From Apostichopus japonicus (taxonomy: Eukaryota > Echinodermata > Holothuroidea > Aspidochirotida > Stichopodidae), in the NCBI RefSeq assembly GCF_037975245.1, contig NC_092582.1, positions 11,944,001-12,008,000 on the forward strand: a stretch of 64,000 bases of DNA. Reading direction: 5' to 3'. The notes under the pieces are model-generated. The model saw only the letters and a program-made list of their open reading frames with translations. It searched no databases and had not been told where the DNA came from. This document shows positions 12,670 to 24,565 of this stretch, one piece after another. Position numbers and translations under genes: made by a program. The first letter of the stretch is position 1; the number at the start of each line of letters is the position of its first letter.

Positions 12670-13785
12670 TTATGCATCCAAAACTGCCATTGCAAAAGTT
12701 TTGTTACTGACAATAGGTTTTTTGTAATAATGAGCAAAGGTTCTTTCCGAGGCCCACCCTACTGTACGTAAAATATCTTCTACAGGCAGATTTCTTGAAT
12801 CTGCAGCGGAGGTAGAGGCTGCCTTGGTACTATGGGCCGCATATTGAACTATATCAACCCCAGCCTCCTCCGAAACAAGTTTAATCCATCGTGATAAAGT
12901 ATTTCTCGTTACTGGTTTATGTGGTGGAACATAACTAATGAAAAGTTGCGATTCCGCTCCTCTTAATGAAGATGTGACGTTAATATAATGCTGAAGTACA
13001 TGATAAACATCAAGATTCATGTCAGCCTGGTATGATGCCAACACAACTCTTAATGGACTGGAACCAGGCCGTGACTGCTTTAATTTATTAGGTAAGAAGA
13101 AAACAGCTTCCTTCCCATCCAAATAAAGATTATTGACATCTAATAATTGCAGAGTTTGTAGTCTCTGAGCAGATAACAAAGCAATAAGCATTACTAACTT
13201 ATGGGTTAATTGCTTTAAAGTCAATGATGATGTAGGATGAAGAGACCGGAGATAGTTCAACACAATAGACACGTCCCAAATTGTCGTGTATCTGGGGGAT
13301 GGGGTTCTCAATTCGAAAATTCCTTTGAGAAAACGGCTGATGAGAGGATGTGAGCCAATAGTATTTCTTTGTTCATGATCCAATAATGCAGAAAGTGATG
13401 ACCGTGCAGTGTTAATGGTACTATAACTAAGGCCAGCATTGTAAAGACTCGTTAGAAAGTCAAGCACCTGATTTACAGAGGGATGAAGTGAATGAATTTG
13501 TTTCCTTGAACAGAACTTAAACCACCTATCTTGATAAGTGCTGTACTGTTTTTGAGTGGATACCCTCCAGGATGCCATGAGGATTCTGGAAGTTTCTTCT
13601 GGAATGTCAAGGTTTCGGAAGCGTTGCCAGACACCAGGCATGCAACCAACTGAAGGTTGTGATGAAGGGGGTGTAGTATGCTTTTGTCTTCGGATAGAAG
13701 TAAGACTTCTTTCCCCAGCGGTAAATACCTTTGAATAGCTATGGTCATGTGTAACAGTTTTGTGTACCAGTTCTGAGTTGGCCAT
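12670..13785 (-). CDS. DIRS tyrosine recombinase
   Basis: A 371-residue open frame ending in a normal stop. Residues 60-145 have the N-terminal SAM-like fold typical of DIRS recombinases (SWRVSTQKQYSTYQDRWFKF). The catalytic domain follows: Arg208 in LLSAQRLQTLQLL, His318 in AAHSTKAASTS, and His352 with Tyr353/354 in TFAHYYKKP. The enzyme family integrates circular cDNA by recombination through a tyrosine nucleophile. One oddity is that the second catalytic arginine of the HxxR motif is lysine (Lys321, codon AAG). The first roughly 50 residues overlap another frame and may not be native. The frame is intact, but the rest of the element is damaged. Confidence 0.88.
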   Translation of the reverse strand: MANSELVHKTVTHDHSYSKVFTAGERSLTSIRRQKHTTPPSSQPSVGCMPGVWQRFRNLDIPEETSRILMASWRVSTQKQYSTYQDRWFKFCSRKQIHSLHPSVNQVLDFLTSLYNAGLSYSTINTARSSLSALLDHEQRNTIGSHPLISRFLKGIFELRTPSPRYTTIWDVSIVLNYLRSLHPTSSLTLKQLTHKLVMLIALLSAQRLQTLQLLDVNNLYLDGKEAVFFLPNKLKQSRPGSSPLRVVLASYQADMNLDVYHVLQHYINVTSSLRGAESQLFISYVPPHKPVTRNTLSRWIKLVSEEAGVDIVQYAAHSTKAASTSAADSRNLPVEDILRTVGWASERTFAHYYKKPIVSNKTFAMAVLDA

Positions 13786-14573
13786 AAAGGTACCACAATT
13801 ACTCTTCTTGCCTGGTCCCTTTGTATTTTTTGCAGTACTCTGGCAATTAGGCTAAAGGGGGATAAAGCATAAAAGATGTACTTATGCCAATTAAAAGAGA
13901 ATGCATCAATGAATAAGGCATCTGGGTCTGGTCGCCATGAAACAAAGGGAACGAGTTGTTTATTTGTACGAGATGCAAATAAATCAATATTAAAGTTCCC
14001 CCCACAGGGAAGAAATTGCATGAAATATTTCTGGATTTAGCATCCATTCTGTGTTACTCTGAAATGTACGGGACAGCATGTCAGCATGGACATTAAGCTT
14101 GCCCGGCAAGTAACAACAAGACAACCACACTTTGTTTGATGCAGACCATTCCCATATAGCTTTTGCTATTTTGTTACATTGTGACGAATGAGTACCTCCC
14201 ATAGCCTTAATGTATGCAACAGCTTCGAGCTGTCAGATAAAATTCTTATATGCGTATAATCACCCTTTAAGCAAAACGTTTTTAGAGGAAAATAGATAGC
14301 AAGGAGTTCAAGCACATTTACGTGATATGTTTTCTCAACGGTATTCCACTTTCCTTGTGACCGTGTAGAGAGGGTCGGGCAAAAAGGACCCCATCCTACC
14401 AGAGAAGCAGTTTCTAGTACAATATCTGGGTTAGGCTCTAAGATATGCATGTATGCAAGCGGAAGGGACTCTAACCACCATTTCAGCTCTGTATAGTCCC
14501 CCTCAGCCAATTCTATTTCTGTATCAAAATTTCCCTTGTATTTTTTCAACAGAGAAATCTTAAGTTTTTCCAT
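13786..14573 (-). pseudogene. DIRS RNase H and linker region, frames broken
   Basis: Three overlapping minus-strand frames cover this part. 14166-14573 has an RNase H start (ASLVGWGPFC, then VLELLAIYFPL and IRILSDSSKLL). 13990-14202 has its end (YLPGKLNVHADMLSR). 13473-14021 has the segment that follows RNase H in DIRS pol (NIDLFASRTNKQLVPFVSWR, VVPLWPTQNWYTKLL). At least two frame changes are needed to join them, so the product is not made as it stands. Confidence 0.8.
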
Positions 14574-14591
14574 ATCCCTGTAATGAAGGGG

Positions 14592-15110
14592 TCAATATTT
14601 AACTCCTGGGAAAAGAGAGACAAGGATACCAATGATATGTGCCAAGTCCCTGATAGTCTTTTTGTGTTTGCCCTTAAATTTTTGTATCTCATTTAAGGCA
14701 GATTCTATCCTTTTGGGTTTTGGCCGAACAGTCATATGTTGGGAATCAAGCACAAATCCAAGGAAAGATAGCTTAGTACTTGGTTCTAGTACTGATTTTT
14801 CGGGATGAATGATGAAGCATAATTTCTGAAAAAAAAATTGTACAGCTGTATGCACTGCAGAGACACATGCACTTTTGGTATTAGCCTGGATATAAATATC
14901 ATCAATGCAGCTCAGGCAAGAAATACCCAATTTCCTGAGCTCAGCCAGAATAGGTTTGAGTAGTTTAGTAAAAATGCGAGGTGCTGAGGCCAATCCATTC
15001 GGTAGGCAAGTATACTGATAAAGTTTGTCTTTGAACGCAAGTCTCAAAAATTTTCGACTTGAAGAACTAATAGGTACTGAATAATAGGCATATGCACTGC
15101 AGAAACACAT
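14592..15110 (-). pseudogene. DIRS reverse transcriptase, N-terminally truncated
   Basis: The 172-residue frame holds the palm of a DIRS/Ty3-like reverse transcriptase: FLRLAFKDKLYQYTCLPNGL, SAPRIFTKLLKP, and the catalytic box SCIDDIYIQA (usually YIDDI). The connection-type motif LSFLGFVLDSQHM follows. The first palm aspartate region is missing upstream, where the 118-bp duplication interrupts the frame, so the copy cannot encode a full enzyme. Confidence 0.83.
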
Positions 15111-15208
15111 GCACTTTTGGTATTAGCCTGGATATAAATATCATCAATGTAGCTCAGGCAAGAAATACCCAATTTCCTGAGCTCAGCCAGAATAGGTTTG
15201 AGTAGTTT
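15091..15208 (-). repeat. 118-bp direct duplication of DIRS reverse transcriptase sequence
   Basis: This matches 14849-14966 with only two substitutions and lies 242 bp away in the same orientation. It encodes a second copy of the catalytic-box region (SYIDDIYIQA). It sits at the truncated 5-prime end of the element. Template switching or a local tandem duplication are the likely origins. Confidence 0.9.
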
Positions 15209-15249
15209 TCTGAAGCTAATCCTCAATTATACAATCTCTCTTTTTAAAG

Positions 15250-15535
15250 CTACCAATAATTCAAAATTTGGAATTCACTGTCAATAACTTTAAAAACTAA
15301 GAAAACAAGCTCCACATTTAGTAAATGGCTTAATCATATTTATTAAAATATCATATAATTGATTTATTGTCGAAACGTTTAATTTGTTTTTAATTTTTTC
15401 TTCTCTTTTCTTTCTTCATGGAGTCTTCTACATTGTTAAGCTATTGTATGCTTTACAGAAGACTTCCTTTCACCTTGTATATTTACACGTGAAAAAATAA
15501 ATAAACCAAATCAAATCAAACCAAATTCCTACCAA
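15250..15535 (+). mobile_element. LINE-A 3-prime tail fragment
   Basis: The start (AAATTTGGAATTCACTGTC and onward) is nearly identical to 17618-17690, the end of ORF2 in the next copy. The family tail follows: the hairpin at 15420-15467 (GGAGTCTTCT / AGAAGACTTCC) and an A-rich end (AAATAAATAAACC). It abuts a second, longer copy in the same orientation. Confidence 0.85.
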
Positions 15536-17910
15536 GAATAACAGACCAATGAACTTCATGTACAGGCGAAATTATAAACCAGATAACATCAGGTGTTTTA
15601 ACTATGAAATCGAAAACAAAAACTGGAACGATGTTTTAAGCCAAACTGATGTTAATGCTGCTTACGACACTTTCTTTGAATCCTTTAATTATACCTATAA
15701 TAATTGTTTTCCAATATGTTATGTAAGCTAAAGGAAACGACGTAAAAAGAAACATCCGTGGATTACAACTGGAATGTTGACATCTATCAAAAGAAAGCTC
15801 TTTAAAAGTTATTTAACAGCACCTACTGATGTTAACAAGGCTACGTATAAGCATTATCGCAATAAGCTTAACCATATTATTAGATTTTCTAAAAGATTGT
15901 ATTTCTATGATAAATTCAAAAATAATAGAAATAATATAAGTGTAACTTGGAATACAATTAACGAAGTTCTAAACACCAACCGAAAAAAAGGTGGATATCC
16001 TGCTGCTTTTAAAACTGGTGATCAAGAAATCAGCAACGAGAATGACATTGCCAGCTACTTTAACAAATATTTTGTAAACATTGGACCCTCACTTGCAAGA
16101 AATATTACAAATAAAGGTAGAACAGAATATCTTATTCATAATAATAACAGAAACAGTCAATCTATGTTCATTAATCCTGTCAGTGAGGAAGAACTTTCAG
16201 TAGTTGCTATTTCCAGCCTGAAACCAAAAAAAAAAAAGCAGCGGGATATGACGATTTTAAACCAGATATAATAAGAAATGTTATTCACTTTATCGCCAAA
16301 CCATTGACTTATATTTGTAATTGATCTTTTACTTCTGGTACATTTCCAGATAAACTAAAGATTGCTAAGGTTATACCAATTTTTAAAAAAGGTGACCAAG
16401 ATGTATATGAAAATTACCGTCCTATTTCTTTATTATCATGTTTTTCAAAAATTATTGAAAGGCTTATGTACAATCGTATCTTTAATTTTGTAACCAAGTT
16501 TAATATCCTGTGCAATGATCAATATGGCTTCCGCCCAAAGCATTCTACAGAACTTGCTTTGGCAAATGCTATTGAAAAAAATATGTACTAGTCTTGATAA
16601 TACCAAAATATGTATTGGAGTGTTCCTTGATCTCTCCAAGGCATTTGATACTATTGACCATACCATTTTGCTAAGTAAAGTATCTTTGTATGGTGTAAGG
16701 GGAACAACCCTTGACTGGTTGAACAGCTATTTATCCAATAGACATCAGTATACTTCATATAAAAACTCTAAATCCGAACACGCTGTAACCCGTTGTGGTG
16801 TTCCACAGGGCTCAATATTAGGACCACTGTTGTTCATAATATATGTCAATGAAATTTGCCAGGTGTCAAAAATTGCCAAGACTATTTTGTTTGCTGATGA
16901 TACCAATATTTTCTTCGAGTTCGAAAACGTACATAGAATACATGATACTGTCTCTACTGAATTAACTAAATTTACTAACTGGTTTGTTGCTAATAAGTTA
17001 TCACTTAATGCAGACAAAACTAACTATATAGTATTTAATGGAAGAAGAACGCTTAACTGGAATAATGACATAATAATGGACGGTAAAGTAATGAAACAAG
17101 TATCAACTACTAAATTTCTAGGGGATAATATTGATAGTAAACTTTCTTGGAGTGACCATATTACGAAAGTTTGCGCCAGCGTTGCAAGAGGTGCAGGAAT
17201 TTTAGCAAAGCTAAAACATTTCCTCCCCCAGAATATACTCAGAATGCTTTATCAAACTTTAATAGCACCACATCTGTATTACTGCTTGATTATCTGGTCT
17301 GGTACAAGTGTTTCTCATTTAAGTCACCTTAAAATACTTCAAAAGAGTGCAATACGTCATATATCTCACGCAGCACCCCGTGAACATACAAGCCCCCTCT
17401 TTAAGAAACTCATTTATTGAAATTAGATGACATTATAAAAGTTAATATTGCAACATTTACATACAAGGCTTGGAATGGATCATTGCCAATCAGTTTTCGA
17501 AATTTTATAAATAGCAACACAGATTTCCATAATCATAATACCAGAACGGCTAGCAACGCACATTATAAATCATATAAAACACGCATTGGTATGTTAAGCC
17601 TCAGAAACCGTGCAACCAAAATTTGGAATTCACTGTCAATAACTTTAAAAACTAAGAAAACAAGCTCCACATTTAGTAAATGTCTTACTAAAGAAATTAT
17701 CATGTCTTATTAGTTATGATTTAGCTGCATAGTCGCATAGCAGCATATTCACATACTGAAGCGTATACGTATTGTTATTAACATTATTTTCACTATTTTC
17801 TATCTTTTCTTCATGGGAGTCTTCTGTTTTGTTAAGCCAGCATAGGCTTTTCAGAAGACTACCATTCACATTGTAATATTTATGTGGAAAAAAACAAATA
17901 AATGAATGAA
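15536..17910 (+). mobile_element. LINE-A copy, 5-prime truncated, ORF2 broken
   Basis: A single ORF2 can be followed through several frames from about 15549 to 17713: a linker region (15774-16271), then reverse transcriptase (16515-17420) with GVFLDLSKAFDTIDHTILL, CGVPQGSILGPLLFIIYVN and the box FADDTNIFF, then the C-terminal domain (17417-17713, ending KEIIMSY). This is the Jockey/CR1 superfamily. The endonuclease is absent. In-frame stops or shifts occur near 15730, 16240, 16325, 16590 and 17420. The 3-prime tail at 17714-17910 has the best family hairpin: AGTCTTCTG (17818-17826) pairs with CAGAAGACT (17852-17860), and AAGCC with GGCTT inside it. ATGA repeats close the element. Confidence 0.87.
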
Positions 17911-17914
17911 TGAA

Positions 17915-17997
<83 letters not shown>
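17911..17997. repeat. (AT)n microsatellite
   Basis: Nearly pure TA dinucleotides directly after the LINE-A tail, with one ACAT interruption. Any reading frame here is an artefact of the repeat. Confidence 0.97.
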
Positions 17998-17998
<1 letters not shown>

Positions 17999-18295
17999 AA
18001 CATTAGTGAGAGAGGAAAAATGTCCATATCTTATGGATGAAATAAATCTCTATCTATCTAATATCCTCATCAATAAAAATACTGTTAAAAAGAGTTTCAT
18101 CGTTCTCTTCGCGTAAGAGAGGGTTATGTTAAATTGGTTGGATAAGCATCGCCTCTCTTGGCCTAAAGGGGACTTAGGGTGCGAAGACTCGCGCCAAAAA
18201 AAAAACGTATAATGCCGGTAATCTGACCTAGTTTCGAATGAGATGTAACAAAAGTGTTAGACATCACCATCGATCCCAGAAAATACACACACACA
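17998..18295. repeat. 298-bp repeat, copy R1
   Basis: About 95 percent identical by eye to 19297-19595 and in the same orientation. Both copies start AAACATTAGTGAGAGAGG after an AT run and end in CCCAGAAAATRCACACACAC. No coding frame is convincing. It could be an uncharacterised SINE-like or MITE-like sequence, or half of a tandem duplication that includes the AT run. Confidence 0.9.
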
Positions 18296-18309
18296 GACAC
18301 ATATATATA

Positions 18310-18405
<96 letters not shown>

Positions 18406-18408
18406 TAT
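18296..18408. repeat. CA/AT microsatellite
   Basis: A short CA tract passing into about 95 bases of TA repeats. The last eight bases (ATAGATAT, 18401-18408) are the candidate left target-site copy of the MITE that follows. Confidence 0.95.
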
Positions 18409-19296
<888 letters not shown>

Positions 19297-19297
<1 letters not shown>

Positions 19298-19595
19298 AAC
19301 ATTAGTGAGAGAGGAAAATTGTCCATATCTTATGGATGAAATAAATCTCTATCTATCTAATATCCTCATCAATAAAAATACTGTTAAAAAGAGTTTCACC
19401 GTTCTCTTCGCGTATGAGAGGGTTATGTTAAATTGGTTGGATAAGCATCTCCCATCTTGGCCTAAAGGGGACTTAAAGGGTGCGAAGACTCGCGCAAAAA
19501 AGAAACGTATAATGCCGGGAATCTGACCTAGTTTCGAATGAGATGTAACAAAAGTGTTAGACACCACCATCGATCCCAGAAAATGCACACACACA
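19297..19595. repeat. 298-bp repeat, copy R2
   Basis: Second copy of the 17998-18295 repeat, with about a dozen substitutions and small indels, ending in the same CA run. Together with R1 it suggests a tandem duplication of the unit plus its AT tract, made before the MITE inserted. Confidence 0.9.
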
Positions 19596-22176
19596 GCTTG
19601 CTACCATCGGTAATTAGACACTAGTGTACAGTCAGTGCATACAGCTGCGGTCAATACCTACAACACAGTGTACAGACAATACAGCGATGGACATCTTAGG
19701 TCCAGCTAAAATATAACAAGGTATCACGTTTCATTACCGTACTGTACTGTCTGCACTTTGTAGCGACACGAACAAATCGTCACTTGCAAGCCACGGAAAG
19801 TTAACTTTTTCAGATCGCCGAACGTGGTTTTGGGCGACTCTTCAATGCCTTTAAATTGAACCAATTTTGGCTCAACTACAAAACTCCCCAGCCCCTAGCT
19901 CCCATCCATGCACTTAAAAGCTTCTTGAAGGATCTTATTACTTAATTTCTGTTTTCACACGTTTTTAAAATAAACAATTAAGATGACAAGCAAGAAACAT
20001 AACATATGTAAAGACATTCTAGTCATTCATGCTCTTCAACATGCAAGCCACAAAAAAAAACCAAAATCAAGATTGATAACGGGTCAAAAAAAGATGTTCT
20101 CCTGATGCTTTTTGGAACATTTCCCGAGATAGAATAACAATCGGGCGGATGGATATCGACTCTAATAGGAGTATGCCACCCTAAATCAAAAAACTTTTTT
20201 CAATGTGCAGACGACACTGCCATACAATTTTACAAACACATATTTTGTATAAAACGTGCGTAGGCTAACAATGGTTTTGTATTGTTTTAAAGAAAACATC
20301 TTGCCTTGCTGTGCGGCCTGATGTAGCCACCGAAATGGAGATGGGGTTCGTTTCTACAAAGACGAAAGATTTGGGAGACAAAATTTCAACTGCATGACGG
20401 TCTAGAGGCCTACCAAGCTGTTTGAGGTGGGGATAGGCATAGGGCCATAGGAAATACTACTAATCGGTACTAGGCTAGGCTTCAACAACTAGTATTACGA
20501 CAGTAAGAGTAGATCGGCATGCTTTGGTCATTAAGTCCAGGATTTCCTGTTTAGTTCCATTTTAGGCTTGGCTTACTACTTGTTTGAGATCAAAGCAAAC
20601 AAGCATAGGCCTATGGCTTCCTATGTCTAGGCCTACGACTGAGTTATACGACTGAGTTATAACAAGCCTAGCCTAGACCTATACCAGTGCAACCAATGTA
20701 ACCAAGATTCTAAAGTCTGACTGTAGCTGGGCTGAGTTAGGCCTAATGGACCTATATGCAGACAATTAGCTGTGTATCTCAATCATAGGAATTGAAGTTG
20801 AATATGGCCATAAGAAGTAGCCTACTACTATAGTACTACTATGGGTATAGCAATACATATTACTAGGTCTAATGCTATGCATGAAGGCCAAGACTGTCTA
20901 TAGATAAACAGTCCTCAAATTCACTCGAGCATTAAGAATTTGTTACTTGATAAACTACCCCAAATACTGCCACTAGGATTCATCCTTGAGCGCACCTAAT
21001 TAATTCACCAGTCAACATGTATGATTGTAAACATAAGTGCTCTAAATCTAATGGCCAGCACTACTTTCCTGTGCTTGAAGACATGTTTGGCTTGACCACC
21101 GAAATAATACTCTGTGTGTTTAATCATGAATTTGTGCAGAGGAGCATTAAGTATGCCTAGCATTACCAAATGGGGTAGATATTCAATATCCCCTTTTTTG
21201 GCCAACAACAGGTCGAGTCAGTTGGTATTGCAATAAGTATATGGAAGATGGTAATGACTTAGCCTAAGATACTCCTAGGGTAAGCACCTAGCATGCTATG
21301 CAACAACGCTTTGATTGAAGATTTGATAACAGACTTATCAGCCATAAGGCTAGTTCTAAATTAGCTAGGCCTTACACAGTTACAGTTTCAGTCAAAAACT
21401 CCATTAGGCCTATACAATTTGGCCTACTGCCACTGGCTGAAGTTTAAAACGATAGGGTTAAGACTTAGACTAGACTCAGTACATCAGCAAAACTTGTTTA
21501 AGTCAAAGATTATATTGCTAGGGTTTTGCAGGCCTGCCAACTCTTGCGGTTTACTGTACAACTCTCACTGCAAGTCTTCAAAATTTTACGAAAGTTTGTT
21601 ATACCTTTGAGTTTGACATCAGCGTCCTCGAAATTGGGTCTGTTCACGTTTCACGGTTGCCAAAGGTAGCAAATTTTCAAATTACATTACAGAACTTCTA
21701 TTCTAAATGAAAAAAATGTAATTAATATCTGCAATTCATGAATTAGAATTGACCAGACCTTAAAATTATTCTGGAAATTATATTCAAGATGGTAGAAAAG
21801 TGTGACAATCTATAAATTTTCTAAAAGTTGTTCTTTTCTTAATGGTGGTGCCACTCCACCATTAATCAAACATATGTTGTTCATTTAAAGGCAATAATAA
21901 TGAGTAGACAAACATGTTATTAATTCATAACCTTACTAAAAAAGATATATAAACTCTTTAGGTTCCAAGTTCGAAATAAAGAAAAGTGATCAACAAGACA
22001 TAAATTTATTAAACACAGGCCATGCTTGTTATTATACTAAGCAATACATTTCAATGTGTAACGCGCAGGCACACAAAATTCTTAGTAGTTGCATATTTGC
22101 ACGCACTGTTCTGGCCTTCGGTTAAGCATTAGGAGTTGAGACCGTTAACTAAGTTAGCCCGATCTGATATTACAAG
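19596..22176. other. Non-coding stretch rich in AGGCCTA words
   Basis: No frame longer than about 70 codons and no motif I recognise. From about 20400 to 21450 the sequence is crowded with AGGCCTA, TAGGCC and CTAGG words in both orientations. 21600-22100 is AT-rich. The stretch ends just before a short ORF that may begin the integrase gene. Confidence 0.6.
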
Positions 22177-22311
22177 ATGACTTCTCCTGAGCTGGATACC
22201 GATGAAGAGTACAGTATCATTGGAAAATATCGTTCGTCAGGACTGTGCCCTGAAAATTCAACATTAAATCTAAGAAGATCGATACGGAAAAGATCAAAGA
22301 GTTTAGACTAA
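22177..22311 (+). CDS. Short ORF, possible first exon of the integrase gene
   Basis: An ATG-to-stop frame of 44 codons (MTSPELDTDEEYSIIGKYRS and onward) with an acidic start and a basic end (RRSIRKRSKS). It lies about 400 bp upstream of the first integrase exon on the same strand. No splice donor inside it is obvious, and the link to the integrase is positional only. It may be a chance ORF. Confidence 0.25.
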   Translation: MTSPELDTDEEYSIIGKYRSSGLCPENSTLNLRRSIRKRSKSLD

Positions 22312-22707
22312 CGGGAGCAATAAACAGCTACCGAGATTTGTGCTGAAAAGTGTGAGCAGTAATACTTTTAAATCAAGAAAAGCCAAAATCATGCAATTTA
22401 AATCATTGAAATTAAAAAAGCTTCACTGTCCAGTATCAAAAGTATTTGCAAACTTTGATAGAGCATTCTGTTCTATACAAGAATTGTTGATTGTACGCAC
22501 CTTATTAGCAGTGTAAGAATACTGTACCTGCTTTTAGCACATTCAGTCATCGAGTAATCTTTTGTTAACTTTCAATAAGTATATATCAGCATGATTGGAA
22601 ATGCTTAATAGCAGTATATTGTCTACAAAACTCAGACATAAATCACTTGAACATCACTTGGTATGATTGTGTATGGTTCTGAATGCTATTTTCCTTCTTT
22701 TTTTTAG

Positions 22708-22865
22708 GTGTGTGTGGATATGATTGGACCCCTTGCAGAGACCATCAATGGAAATAAGTACATCATAACCCTATGTGACTATTTTTCAAAATGGCCAGAG
22801 GCTGTTGCTGTAAGAGACAAAACAGCATAAACCGTTGCAAACTTTCTGTTTGAAACCATGGCCAG
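22708..22865 (+). CDS. Integrase core exon 1 (Ginger/KRBA2-like)
   Basis: The exon follows a T-rich tract and AG, and ends at a GT donor (CCAG/GTATAT). It reads VCVDMIGPLAETINGNKYII and LCDYFSKWPEAVAVRDKTA, the first part of an rve integrase core with the first catalytic Asp in VDMIGPL. Retrovirus-like integrases insert DNA ends. This type also occurs in Ginger DNA transposons and in vertebrate genes such as KRBA2. A TAA codon at 22828-22830 interrupts the frame after DKTA, and downstream codons (TVANFLFETMA) resume the family pattern. The zinc-binding HHCC domain that normally precedes the core was not found. Confidence 0.82.
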
Positions 22866-23209
22866 GTATATATCCATCTACTTTGTTTTTACTTTACATA
22901 ACATATTTTTGAAGTTAGTTATGCAGACCTGCATTTGTTCTCAGTTTTACCTGTGACCCAGAAAGCGGCCAAATGGTTACAGGAATTTCTTGAAGTTGTT
23001 TTATAAGTTAATGTTAATAAAATGTTAGTGGGATAACGGTCAGTGCATCCAAGACCAGGTGTTATGTCAGTGCTTAACTTACTTGTTTTGAAAGAAGTGC
23101 TAAAAGAATCTCCTGATTAAACCACACGGCCACTCTGAAGATGCCAATAGTTTACTGCATTACTCATAACCAGTTCTTTAACAACTTGTTTAAGTTTTCA
23201 TTTATTTAG

Positions 23210-23507
23210 ATTTGGGTGCATGAAAATTGTCATCTCAGACCAGAGAGGAGAATTTGTTAATGCTCTGAACAAGTCCCTGTTTGACATGACAGGGGTGGGC
23301 CACAGAGTATCCTTCAGCTACCACCCACAGACCAATGGGCTGGATGAAAGATTCAACCAAACTCTGCAAAATGCAAATGTCACTCATCAAAGTTGTCAAT
23401 CAAAACCAAGATGACTGGGATGAAACACTGTCTTCCATTCTCATGGGGTACCGTACAGCAAAACATGGTTCTACAGGTCTTTCTCCTTTCGTTTTGATGT
23501 TTGGAAG
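23210..23507 (+). CDS. Integrase core exon 2 with the D and E of the catalytic triad
   Basis: Joining 22865 to 23210 restores the codon AG/A and reads RFGCMKIVISDQRGEF, which holds the second catalytic Asp. YHPQTNGLDERFNQTL follows with the catalytic Glu. After TLQNA (about 23366-23376) the reading shifts by one base and continues as SLIKVVNQNQDDWDETLSS and GYRTAKHGSTGLSPFVLMFG. The exon ends GGAAG/GTTTGT in the phase needed for the next exon. The single-base shift is either an assembly error or a real lesion. Confidence 0.85.
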
Positions 23508-24044
23508 GTTTGTAATAATTCAAACCTACCATTGCTGAATAGAGGTTTACATTTGTAAAGGTCATATATGGAGAAAAGCAATCAGGGACAAGAGAGTTTG
23601 GAAAAATCCTGCATAGCTACACTGATCCTCTATAGGATAAAATCTCATTTGACACATCCCAGGTCCTGGGAAAACTGCTAAATAGAGGACCACCAATAAC
23701 CCTATTTAAGTTACAAAACCTAAGTAAGTACAGCAAGTACAAAAGATGAACATTCATTAAACTATAAAAGCATGCCAATTAATTTAGATACATGCAATTA
23801 ATGCCACTGGTATTGGCTTTGTTTTTCAGTTATGTATCATATTTTGGGCTGGTATGCAATTTGGACCTAAAACAGCACAGAATATACTTTTTTTTTATAT
23901 TTCTGCTGGTTTGAGTATGTGATGTGACTCAGATTTATGGTTCCAGGGTCTTAATAGTGAAAATAAATTATATAAAAATTTATTTATTCTTCAGTCAACA
24001 AAGTGTTGTGAATAATTGATTGTTAATTATCTTCATATATCCAG

Positions 24045-24242
24045 AGAGCCATTGTTACCAGTCGACATTGAAGACTCCATTGTCCAACCAGAATCTCCTG
24101 CTGCAGCGATGCACAGCGGGAGAGGGTTTTTCAACTCATGTCACAGTCGCAGGACATAATCAAAGGTTTTGTAAAAGAAAATATTGGCAAAGCCCAAGAA
24201 CGGCAAAAAAAGAATTTTGATTAAAGGCAGCAATCAAAACAG
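24045..24242 (+). CDS. Integrase exon 3
   Basis: Splicing 23507 to 24045 gives FGREPLLPVDIEDS, matching the GRExRLPxD segment at the end of the integrase core. After AAAMHSG the frame shifts within the GGGAGAGGG run (about 24118-24126) and continues VFQLMSQSQDIIKGFVKENI and KAQERQKKNFD, a helical region usual before the C-terminal domain. A further one-base shift is suggested at GATTAAAGG (about 24220). The donor is AG/GTAATT. Confidence 0.75.
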
Positions 24243-24361
24243 GTAATTACATAATGCTATGCTATGCTGTGCATTGAAAACTGCACTGTAGTTAAATGAA
24301 TGGCAACATATACATTGTATTATGATGTTTACGTATATATGCTGGATTTTGTTTTATTCAG

Positions 24362-24565
24362 AGCTTCAATGTTGGTTCTATAAGTGTTCTCATCCGGAAT
24401 GCTAGAAAGGATGCCCGAAGAGGAGGGAAGCTCGAAAACTCTTGGCTTGGGCCGTATGGAGTCAAGGCTGTGAATGAGAAAGGGCTGTACACACATATTA
24501 ACAGTTCCACAGGCCTTCCTTTGAAGAAGAAATTCAATCCATTTTACTTAAAGAATTTCACGCAA
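24362..24565 (+). CDS. Integrase C-terminal domain exon
   Basis: An acceptor TTCAG precedes an unbroken frame: SFNVGSISVLIRNARKDARR, then GGKLENSWLGPYGVKAVNEK, and LPLKKKFNPFYLKNFT. The pattern VGxxVLxRNxRxxxRxGGKLExxWxGPY is the SH3-like C-terminal domain seen in Gypsy, Ginger and KRBA2-type integrases. It ends at a good donor (GCAA/GTAAGA). This is the best-preserved exon of the gene. Confidence 0.85.

Larger units (their letters stand above)
12660..15226 (-). mobile_element. DIRS-type retrotransposon, internally broken
   Basis: On the minus strand the order is reverse transcriptase (15110 down to 14592), RNase H (14573 to about 13990), a linker region and a tyrosine recombinase (13785 to 12670). 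That order, and the replacement of a DDE integrase by a tyrosine recombinase, define the DIRS group. The gag region and the 5-prime end are missing. The 5-prime edge carries a 118-bp direct duplication. I could not identify the split terminal repeats or the internal complementary region expected of a full element. Confidence 0.85.
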
